Shown here: in pieces, positions 1-5,004 of the stretch
Layout of the letters: each line of letters begins with the position of its first letter
Position numbering within the stretch: position 1 is the stretch's first letter
Origin: Gammaproteobacteria bacterium
Lineage (GTDB): Bacteria > Pseudomonadota > Gammaproteobacteria > UBA9214
Direction: 5' to 3'
Assembly (NCBI GenBank): GCA_029864225.1
Contig: JAOTTU010000140.1
Location: forward strand, 1-5,004
DNA: 5,004 nt
Program-made: the position numbers and the translations under genes
Notes under the pieces: generated by a model
Told to the model about the DNA's origin: nothing
What the model saw: only the letters and a program-made list of their open reading frames with translations
Databases searched by the model: none

Positions 1-1
1 C

Positions 2-1294
2 GGCGACCTGTATCGCCAACTCAAAGAGGTGGTGCGTGCCAGGGGCATCGATGACACAAAGGCACTTCGGCAATACTACCGGCATTTGCACGGCATTCAG
101 AGACACTTCAGTCAACTGAAGCGTCGGGCAGAAGATGAAGAAGAACGCTATGCTGTAAAGGAAATGCAGACTGCATATACCCGAGTGCAGGACGCGATGA
201 ATATGATCTTCACCGATCCGCTACTCGCCGGTGAAAATGTACGCTTCAGGATTCTGGACCCCGAATATGAAGCGTGGCTACTCAGGGGATTCGAACAGAC
301 GTTCGGCCAATTTTCTGAACTGATCACCGGGCGTCGAGAGAAAATGGAACTCGACCTGAAGCGCAGGACCACCCTTGCCCCTATCGTCATCCCCGTACCT
401 ATCGTACTTGCCGCATTGCTGCTCTGGTTTTCACACAGAAGCCTGCAGCGCGATTTTGTGCTGCCCATGTCAGCGGTGGCCCATGGCGCACAACGTATCA
501 GCGAGGGATATTTCGACCACAGAATCCCGGAATACGGCGTCGAGGAAGTCACGCAACTCGCGCACTCAATCAATGATATGGCGCGGGATCTGGCTGACAG
601 CAGGAACGCCCTGGTGGAAAGTGAACGCCAGGCGGCGCTGGGTGCGCTGGTGCCTGTTGTGGCACACAATATCCGCAACCCAATCGCGGGCATTCGTGCC
701 GCTGCCCAGATGATCGATCACGTTGACGAAACAGAGGAATCACAGGATTCCCGGCAGGCGATAATCGACACGGTAGACCGCCTTGACCGCTGGGTCACTT
801 CCCTGCTCTCATACCTGCATCCCTTGCAGCCGCATCGCGCACGGAGCCGACTTTCGAAGTTGGTGGATGATGTCCTGGTTACCATACGGTCGAAATTCGA
901 GGAAAAGGACCTGCACCTGAACCGCAGGGGCTGGGAAGAGGATCCGGATTTGTACATCGATGTGGATTTACTTGAACAAGCTGTCTCTGGCATTATCCTC
1001 AATGCGATAGAGGCTTCACCACAGGGTGGAGAAATCTCGTTTACAATAGAACCCTCGACAGGCTCCGTAGCTTTGATCATCGAGGACCAGGGCCCGGGCC
1101 TGGCTTTCGATCCCAAACCCGGCAGTCTTGTTCCCGGACCTACCACCAAGCGGCTGGGTACAGGCCTGGGCATCCCCTTCGCATTCAAAGTATGCCACGC
1201 GCATGGAGGAACCATCAATTTCATGCAAAACTACCCCACGGGAACCCGCGTACGTATGGACATCCCGACAGGAGCAGTGGTAACCGAATCGTGA
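2..1294 (+). CDS. Sensor histidine kinase (HAMP-HisKA-HATPase), 5'-partial
   Basis: This is an inner-membrane sensor kinase that autophosphorylates on His and should pass the phosphate to the regulator encoded just downstream. The frame is open to the left edge, so the true start lies outside; the GTG at 29 falls inside a continuous helical segment and is not a convincing start. Visible residues (430): 1-124 charged, mostly helical, probably the periplasmic sensor domain; 125-143 a transmembrane helix; about 150-205 a HAMP linker; HisKA with phospho-acceptor His222 (codon 665-667) in AHNIRNP; then the ATPase domain with N box (Asn334 in LNAIEAS), G1 box DQGPGL (Asp362) and G2 box GTGLGI (from Gly386). 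The C-terminus is complete and has no receiver domain. The H-box has Asn where most HisKA proteins have Glu or Asp after the His. The overall type is NtrB-like (HPK4). The signal sensed cannot be read from the sequence. Domain calls are from motifs seen; pairing with the regulator is inferred from the overlap. Confidence 0.95.
   Translation, partial: GDLYRQLKEVVRARGIDDTKALRQYYRHLHGIQRHFSQLKRRAEDEEERYAVKEMQTAYTRVQDAMNMIFTDPLLAGENVRFRILDPEYEAWLLRGFEQTFGQFSELITGRREKMELDLKRRTTLAPIVIPVPIVLAALLLWFSHRSLQRDFVLPMSAVAHGAQRISEGYFDHRIPEYGVEEVTQLAHSINDMARDLADSRNALVESERQAALGALVPVVAHNIRNPIAGIRAAAQMIDHVDETEESQDSRQAIIDTVDRLDRWVTSLLSYLHPLQPHRARSRLSKLVDDVLVTIRSKFEEKDLHLNRRGWEEDPDLYIDVDLLEQAVSGIILNAIEASPQGGEISFTIEPSTGSVALIIEDQGPGLAFDPKPGSLVPGPTTKRLGTGLGIPFAFKVCHAHGGTINFMQNYPTGTRVRMDIPTGAVVTES
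1291..1294 (+). promoter_or_regulatory. GTGA stop/start overlap, translational coupling
   Basis: The kinase stop TGA (1292-1294) overlaps the regulator start GTG (1291-1293). An AGGAG at 1270-1274 lies 16 bases before the GTG, farther than ideal, so the regulator is probably translated mainly by ribosomes finishing the kinase. This supports co-transcription and a fixed kinase-to-regulator ratio; the coupling itself is inferred. Confidence 0.7.
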
Positions 1295-2727
1295 CAAGCC
1301 AGGCATCGACCAGCTCCCCGGATAGCTCGGCTATTCAGCCACAGGAAACGTATATCCTGCTGGTTGAGGATGAATCCCTGTTCGCCAACGCCATCAGCAA
1401 GCGGCTGGACAAAGCAGGCTACAAATGCAAGATAGCCGGCACCCTGGCGGAGGCACAACGTCAGGTCAACACAGGTGTTATAGAACTGATGCTGCTCGAC
1501 ATGCGACTTCCCGACGGCTCCGGACTCGACTTCCTTGCCCGGCTGAGGGAAAGCGAAGCGGCAGACATTCCGGTCGTGGTATTGACAGCTTACGGCGAAC
1601 TCCAGGATGCCGTCGCTGCAATGAAATTAAAAGCCCTGGACTATCTGAAGAAACCGATTGATCTCGACGAACTACTCATTACTCTTGAGAAGGCGCTCAA
1701 GCGCGTTAAACTGACCCGGCGCCTGGAATATTCCCATCAGCGCGAAAGCCGTGCGAGTGAGCCCGAAGAAATACTCGGTGAAAGCCCGGCGATTGTGCGC
1801 CTCCGGGAACAGATTGAACGTATCTCGGAACTTGCCACCAGGGCCGAAGAGGCGCCACCTGCAGTTCTGATTCTAGGGGAGACTGGGAGCGGTAAAGACC
1901 TTGCAGCACGTATCGTACATCGCAGCAGCTCCCGGCGTGATCGCCCTTTCGTTCATGTCGACTGCGCCGCACTGCCAAAGGATCTGATAGAGGCAGAACT
2001 GTTCGGGCACGAAAAAGGCGCGTTCACTACCGCATACTCGACCCGCACCGGACTGATCGAAGCCGCAGAAGACGGAAGCGTATTTCTGGACGAAGTGGGA
2101 GAATTTCCATACTCCCTGCAATCCAAGCTACTGGCGGTACTGGAACGCCGAAGCTTCCGTCGGGTTGGGAGTAGTCGTGAACGTCCGGTGGCAGCGTGGT
2201 TTATCGCCGGCACAAACCGTCCCCTGGAGGAAATGGTTGACGCACAGACATTCCGGGCCGACCTGTATTTCCGGCTCAAGGTATTGACCCTTGCGATGCC
2301 ACCTCTACGTACCTGCGGCGATGATATCCTTCTGCTTGCAAAACATTTCGCCGAAGTCACCGCGCGACGCTACGGTCTACCTATACCGGGGTTTAAAGCA
2401 GATGCTGTCAATGCCATGTTCAATTATCCGTGGCCGGGTAATGTGCGCGAACTGAAGCACCTGGTAGAACGAGCGGTTCTGCTGTGTGATAGCGAGCAAC
2501 TGGCGGCCTCAACCCTCATGCTTGACGAGCACTTGCATGAATCACGAGCAAACACTCAGGATAGCTTGTCCGGCATGACGCTGGATGCTGCCGAAGCCAC
2601 TTTGATTCGACAGACACTGGATAGCACAGCAGGCAATGTATCGGAGGCATCCCGGCGACTCGGCATTACGCGCATGGCGCTGCGCTACCGCATGCAGAAA
2701 CACGGGATATCCTACAACGATAAATGA
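1291..2727 (+). CDS. NtrC-family response regulator (REC-AAA+-Fis HTH)
   Basis: This is a transcriptional regulator of the bacterial enhancer-binding type, normally activating sigma-54 promoters by ATP hydrolysis when phosphorylated. I choose GTG at 1291 (478 residues): it overlaps the kinase stop as GTGA and gives a normal short leader before the receiver domain. An in-frame ATG at 1192 would overlap the kinase by 103 bases and add 33 residues of unlikely sequence. Domains: REC about 20-137, with acid pocket Glu26-Asp27, phospho-acceptor Asp70, Thr99 and Lys121; AAA+ about 160-400, with Walker A GETGSGK (196-202), GAFTTA loop (243-248), Walker B VFLDE (264-268), sensor I region near AGTN (306-309), likely arginine fingers Arg322 and Arg328, and sensor II WPGNVREL (381-388); Fis-like helix-turn-helix about 430-473. 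Length is normal for the family. The one oddity is Thr247 in place of the second Gly of GAFTGA. It resembles AtoC/ZraR/GlrR in layout, but no specific orthology can be claimed. Confidence 0.97.
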   Translation: MTSQASTSSPDSSAIQPQETYILLVEDESLFANAISKRLDKAGYKCKIAGTLAEAQRQVNTGVIELMLLDMRLPDGSGLDFLARLRESEAADIPVVVLTAYGELQDAVAAMKLKALDYLKKPIDLDELLITLEKALKRVKLTRRLEYSHQRESRASEPEEILGESPAIVRLREQIERISELATRAEEAPPAVLILGETGSGKDLAARIVHRSSSRRDRPFVHVDCAALPKDLIEAELFGHEKGAFTTAYSTRTGLIEAAEDGSVFLDEVGEFPYSLQSKLLAVLERRSFRRVGSSRERPVAAWFIAGTNRPLEEMVDAQTFRADLYFRLKVLTLAMPPLRTCGDDILLLAKHFAEVTARRYGLPIPGFKADAVNAMFNYPWPGNVRELKHLVERAVLLCDSEQLAASTLMLDEHLHESRANTQDSLSGMTLDAAEATLIRQTLDSTAGNVSEASRRLGITRMALRYRMQKHGISYNDK

Positions 2728-2759
2728 CCGGCATGGCTTGAATAATCACACCACGAGTC

Positions 2760-2769
2760 CGGAGCTCCG
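2760..2769. repeat. 10-bp perfect palindrome upstream of the exported-protein gene
   Basis: CGGAGCTCCG is a perfect palindrome in the 69-base gap between the regulator and the 230-residue protein gene, 27 bases before its ATG. It could be half-site symmetry for a regulator or a small mRNA fold. A palindrome of this length is expected a few times by chance in 5 kb, so the functional reading is weak. Confidence 0.25.
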
Positions 2770-2785
2770 CTACAAATACCCTACT

Positions 2786-2790
2786 GGAGG
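2786..2790 (+). promoter_or_regulatory. Ribosome binding site GGAGG
   Basis: GGAGG sits six bases before the ATG at 2797, a near-ideal Shine-Dalgarno sequence. It fixes the start of the exported protein and suggests stronger translation than that of the coupled regulator upstream. Confidence 0.85.
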
Positions 2791-2796
2791 ATTACA

Positions 2797-3489
2797 ATGA
2801 ATAACTGCCTTAAACCGCTTAACATCATCCTGATACTGGTTCTCGTCACAATACCCGGAGCCGGTTATCCGGAAGAGGAAGAAACATTTTCACGGGCCAA
2901 TACCGAGCTGTTCCTTACCGACCATCTGAACAAGGTCAACGTACCGGCACGTCTGCTGTATAATTTTCGCAAAACGGGCACACTGGAAGAGGGGTTCAGC
3001 GACACTGTTGAGGTTCGAATTTTCGAAGCGCCGGCAGAAAATACAAAACGGGTTGAGATCGATTTCTTTACCGGTGAACACTCGCGCACGATACCGTCAA
3101 TGACAGTTTCTGAGGGCAATCCTATTGTCATGATGTTTCTTCAGCGCGAGGTCAATGAAATGGACCGCCTGACTGGTGGTTCCTGGCGTCATTTCCAGAA
3201 AATGATCAAGTTGGCGCTTGAAAATGAAGCGGAGGTCACCGAGGTCAAAGTACCGTACGGGGATCAGGATAGGCCTGGGTTGAAGATCAAGATAACACCG
3301 TATCTTGAAGATCAGTTGCGAGTTAAATTCGAGAGATTCGCGTCCCGGTATTACGAGTTTACCCTGTCCAGCGACATTCCCGGGTATGTATACCAGATAC
3401 GTACTGTGGACCCTGGAAACGACGCTGAGGATAAAAAGGCTGCCAATTCTGATCTACTGTTGGAAGAGACGCTCACTCTCGCGCATTAG
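2797..3489 (+). CDS. Exported protein of unknown function
   Basis: I do not recognise this family. The 230-residue product begins with a Sec-type signal peptide: Lys6, a hydrophobic core at about 10-19, and a plausible cleavage after Gly23 (GAG, then YPEEEE). Cys4 is too early and lacks a lipobox, so it is probably a soluble periplasmic or secreted protein, not a lipoprotein. The mature part has no second membrane segment and no other cysteine. It alternates short strand-like stretches (LLYNFRKTGTLEEGF, VEVRIF, RVEIDFFTG, LKIKITPY, YYEFTLS, YVYQIRTV) with a central helical segment around FLQREVNEMDRLTGG and FQKMIKLALENEAEV, suggesting a beta-rich domain with a helical insert. The start is fixed by GGAGG six bases upstream. 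It follows the regulator on the same strand by 69 bases and may be co-transcribed with it or driven from the gap. Sampled GC (about 47-53%) is lower than in its neighbours. A role as accessory sensor or target of the two-component pair is inference from position only. Confidence 0.85.
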   Translation: MNNCLKPLNIILILVLVTIPGAGYPEEEETFSRANTELFLTDHLNKVNVPARLLYNFRKTGTLEEGFSDTVEVRIFEAPAENTKRVEIDFFTGEHSRTIPSMTVSEGNPIVMMFLQREVNEMDRLTGGSWRHFQKMIKLALENEAEVTEVKVPYGDQDRPGLKIKITPYLEDQLRVKFERFASRYYEFTLSSDIPGYVYQIRTVDPGNDAEDKKAANSDLLLEETLTLAH

Positions 3490-3574
3490 TTGAGTAAAAT
3501 GCATTTCATGCCGATGCGCCCCGGTTTGAAACAACCCTTCAGGGCCAAGTGCAGAAGCGAAATAGACAAGCGGG
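3490..3574. other. Convergent intergenic gap, no clear terminator
   Basis: These 85 bases separate two genes that point at each other. There is a 6-base inverted repeat, GCGCAT (3481-3486) with ATGCGC (3514-3519), enclosing a smaller GCAT-TTC-ATGC fold at 3501-3511. Neither is followed by a T-run on either strand. I see no convincing intrinsic terminator, no small gene and no RNA gene here. Confidence 0.6.
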
Positions 3575-4573
3575 TCAGTGATGAATCGATGCGATAACGC
3601 TACGTACTGCGTTGATCACCATGCCAGGCTCATCCAACTGGACATAGTGGCCACTGTTCTGTGCAAACATGTGCGGCACATGGATCTGACGTTCTGCAAG
3701 ATCATCCTGAAGCGTGGCCCATAATCGTTCCAGCAGATCACCCTTCGGGGTATCCGGCCAGACCCGTTGGCCACGGGTTATGACCACCAACGGTACCTCC
3801 GGCAGTGGACCCGCATTGCGTACCTGGGCAGCACTTCGGCGAAACGAAAACAGCTCGTCGTATAGTGTCTGATAGGCTATAGAGCTATTTATCAGGGATC
3901 GCACAAGCGGACGCACAGCATAAGGCATGTTGTCGGGGATAACCGGGCTGGATAACCTCACGAACTTTCCACGTGGCGCGGTGTTGATGCCGCCCTCCTC
4001 CCTGAAGCGTCTTACCTGGTCCTCGTGGGCAGCGTCCACCAGCACTAGACCCGCGGTTTTCTCCGGGTAGTAACTGGCAAACAGCCGCACGTTATAACCA
4101 CCAAAGGAGTGCCCGACCAGCACGTAGGGTTCGGGCACCGAGGCGGTGTGTAAAAGCATGCGCAGTTCTTCGGCAATTCTGCCACTGGATCGTGGCCGTG
4201 GACCCGGTTCACTCCATCCATAACCCGCCCTGTCGTAGGTACAGACCCGGGTGTACTTGGCAAGTTCCGGTTGCACGCGGACCCAATCCAGGGACGTCCC
4301 GCCGAGGCCCGCATCCATCACGACAGCAGGCTCACCCTGACCCGAGCAATACAGATGCATGCGGTGTTCGCCAACCAGCACCATCAGGCCGGGTGCCGGT
4401 GTATCGATAACCGCCATGACCCTGTGTGACCAGTTCATGCCGGAAACCAGCATCAGCAAGCCCACGAAAGCGGGCCCGGGCAAGCGCGTCCGTACTCCGC
4501 GAAATACAGATATCTTCTTGTATTTACTTGTATTCTGCGTAACTAGAGGATGATTTTCGATCTGCATTTGCAT
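3575..4573 (-). CDS. Membrane-anchored alpha/beta hydrolase
   Basis: This is a serine hydrolase of the alpha/beta fold, probably an esterase or related enzyme on an unknown substrate. I choose ATG at 4573 (332 residues), with GAGG ten bases before it; GTG at 4582 and ATG at 4567 are alternatives. Order of parts: a Lys/Arg-rich N-terminus; a hydrophobic stretch at about 35-46 that may anchor the protein with the enzyme outside the cytoplasm; the entry motif DTPAPGLMVLVGEHRMHLYC typical of this group; oxyanion-region GLGG (89-92); YDRAGYGWSEPG (from 113); nucleophile elbow GHSFGG with Ser156; LVLVDAAHED with Asp180; and the catalytic His309 in SGHYVQLDEP near the end. The acid is not certain: Asp180 after strand 6 or Asp274 in the loop after LVVITRG are both possible. 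Its 5' end is AT-rich and holds repeats, so a later start is conceivable. It lies 142 bases downstream of a GumN-like gene on the same strand; shared function is not established. Confidence 0.93.
   Translation of the reverse strand: MQMQIENHPLVTQNTSKYKKISVFRGVRTRLPGPAFVGLLMLVSGMNWSHRVMAVIDTPAPGLMVLVGEHRMHLYCSGQGEPAVVMDAGLGGTSLDWVRVQPELAKYTRVCTYDRAGYGWSEPGPRPRSSGRIAEELRMLLHTASVPEPYVLVGHSFGGYNVRLFASYYPEKTAGLVLVDAAHEDQVRRFREEGGINTAPRGKFVRLSSPVIPDNMPYAVRPLVRSLINSSIAYQTLYDELFSFRRSAAQVRNAGPLPEVPLVVITRGQRVWPDTPKGDLLERLWATLQDDLAERQIHVPHMFAQNSGHYVQLDEPGMVINAVRSVIASIHH
4502..4525. repeat. Inverted repeat AAATAC-N12-GTATTT
   Basis: A perfect 6-base inverted repeat with arms at 4502-4507 and 4520-4525 encloses an 8-base palindrome AGATATCT (4508-4515). 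It lies in an AT-rich patch inside the 5' end of the predicted hydrolase gene. It has operator-like symmetry, but it may simply be AT-rich coding sequence for the Lys/Tyr-rich N-terminus. Confidence 0.4.
4517..4534. repeat. Helically phased direct repeat of CTTGTATT
   Basis: CTTGTATT occurs twice (4517-4524 and 4527-4534) separated by TA, a period of ten bases or about one DNA turn. On the hydrolase coding strand it reads AATACAAG twice. Two copies on the same face of the helix are typical of regulator binding sites, but here they fall within the predicted coding region, so a regulatory role is only suggested. Confidence 0.45.
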
Positions 4574-4715
4574 TGACCCCACACCTCGCTGCTGATCGGC
4601 AACTGATGTAATCGATGCAAAAGACGTTCACAGCCATTGCGGCCTGAGCTTTAACAACGGCGATGGTACATACCGGCACCGAGACACTGCCCGTGGCAGC
4701 GTAGCGCTAAGTATA
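4574..4715. other. Intergenic region between GumN-like and hydrolase genes
   Basis: These 142 bases separate two genes read leftward. They contain an 8-base palindrome TAGCGCTA (4702-4709) and a hairpin right after the upstream stop codon, then GAGG (4584-4587) before the hydrolase start. I could not find a good -10/-35 pair or a -24/-12 sigma-54 promoter on the minus strand, nor a small gene. Confidence 0.55.
4684..4702 (-). terminator. Hairpin after the GumN-like gene, possible terminator
   Basis: On the minus-strand transcript, ACGCUGCC pairs with GGCAGUGU (eight pairs, one of them G-U) around a three-base ACG loop, starting 14 bases after the TGA at 4716-4718. No U-run follows it, so it is either a weak intrinsic terminator or a 3' end stabiliser. 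Its position directly behind the stop is the main support. Confidence 0.4.
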
Positions 4716-5003
4716 TCAGAACACACGTGAAATCCGGTAACCATCGGCCTCCAGATGCCGCAAAATTCCCCTTTCACCAGGCAGATGCAGGGCTCCGACC
4801 GCGATAAACACGTTCCCGTCACCCAGCCGATCACGGATCCGGAGTGCCATGCGTCGGTTGCGCTGATATAGGGTGCGTTCCATGAATCGCTCAAACAATG
4901 CATCATCCTGGTGCGGTCTGGTATTGATCGCCAGCATACCGGCCACGTCCTGGTGCAAATAAAGTGTCGTCTGCTCCTCCAATTGCTCAGCAAGCTGATC
5001 GCG
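4716..5003 (-). CDS. GumN/TraB-family protein, C-terminal part only
   Basis: This is the last 95 residues of a protein whose start lies beyond the right edge; the frame runs open to the end, and the internal TTG at 4982 is not a real start. The C-terminus matches the GumN/TraB (Pfam TraB) pattern: YQRNRRMALRI with the conserved Arg-Asn, followed by NVFIAVGALHLPGERG containing the GxxH motif (Gly70, His73), then a Leu-rich turn and GYRISRVF ending. Family members are usually about 280-350 residues, exported or membrane-anchored, and related to the TIKI metalloproteases, in which GxxH histidines bind metal. The bacterial substrate is generally unknown. The signal peptide and first GxxH motif cannot be seen here. 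It ends 142 bases before the hydrolase start, on the same strand, with a hairpin in between. Confidence 0.88.
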   Translation of the reverse strand, partial: RDQLAEQLEEQTTLYLHQDVAGMLAINTRPHQDDALFERFMERTLYQRNRRMALRIRDRLGDGNVFIAVGALHLPGERGILRHLEADGYRISRVF

Positions 5004-5004
5004 A

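Noticed and set aside
718..1224. Long minus-strand open frame of 168 codons opposite the kinase.
   Set aside because: It lies fully inside the kinase ATPase coding region and its translation is Ser/Arg-rich with no recognisable motif; it is a shadow of the real gene.
1192..1290. ATG-initiated 5' extension of the response regulator, adding 33 residues.
   Set aside because: It would overlap the kinase by 103 bases, has no clear ribosome binding site and encodes unlikely sequence; the GTG at 1291 overlaps the kinase stop and gives a normal receiver N-terminus.
2741..2746. AATAAT as a possible -10 box for the exported-protein gene.
   Set aside because: No -35-like hexamer is found 16-18 bases upstream (CGATAA there), so it is probably chance in the short gap.
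2734..2748. Possible -24/-12 sigma-54 promoter (TGGC at 2734) before the exported-protein gene.
   Set aside because: The base pair expected ten bases after GG is CA rather than GC, so the -12 element is missing.
3531..3545. Short CCC-TTCA-GGG fold near the hydrolase 3' end, followed on the minus strand by TTGTTTC, considered as a terminator.
   Set aside because: The stem is only three G-C pairs and the T-rich tail is interrupted; too weak to call.
4628..4993. Minus-strand open frame of 121 codons overlapping the GumN-like gene.
   Set aside because: It is in another frame from the clear GumN/TraB C-terminus, and its translation is Cys/Trp/Arg-rich without motifs.
1..5004. Mobile elements, CRISPR arrays, tRNA or rRNA genes, defence or toxin-antitoxin genes.
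   Set aside because: No transposase or integrase motifs, no regularly spaced repeats, no RNA gene signatures and no small paired genes were seen; almost all bases are accounted for by five ordinary genes.

Overview
The window looks like ordinary chromosomal DNA of a non-enteric proteobacterium, most likely a gammaproteobacterium. Reasons: an NtrB/NtrC-style histidine kinase and enhancer-binding regulator pair, a periplasmic GumN/TraB-type protein, Shine-Dalgarno-led genes, and GC of roughly 57-62% in hand-counted 60-base samples of most genes. The species cannot be told from this sequence.

Left part (2-3489, + strand): a membrane sensor histidine kinase, cut by the left edge, overlaps by four bases (GTGA) a 478-residue response regulator built as REC - AAA+ sigma-54-type ATPase - Fis-like helix-turn-helix. 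After 69 bases and a strong ribosome binding site comes a 230-residue protein with a signal peptide and no family I recognise. The three genes share a strand and are tightly packed, so they probably form one signalling locus. The kinase senses something at the envelope, the regulator changes transcription, and the exported protein is either an accessory sensor or an output. Two signature motifs deviate: the regulator has GAFTTA instead of GAFTGA, and the kinase H-box reads HNIRNP instead of HE(I/L)(R/K)NP.

Middle and right (3575-5003, - strand): a membrane-anchored alpha/beta hydrolase converges on the signalling locus across an 85-base gap. Upstream of it on the same strand is the C-terminal end of a GumN/TraB-family protein, cut by the right edge. 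The 142 bases between them hold an 8-bp-stem hairpin just after the GumN stop. An AT-rich patch inside the hydrolase's 5' end carries a helically phased direct repeat and an inverted repeat.

No rRNA, tRNA, CRISPR array, insertion sequence or phage gene is visible. The best candidate for something undescribed is the kinase/regulator/unknown exported protein trio with its altered sigma-54 contact loop. It is a variant of a known regulatory design rather than a clearly new system.
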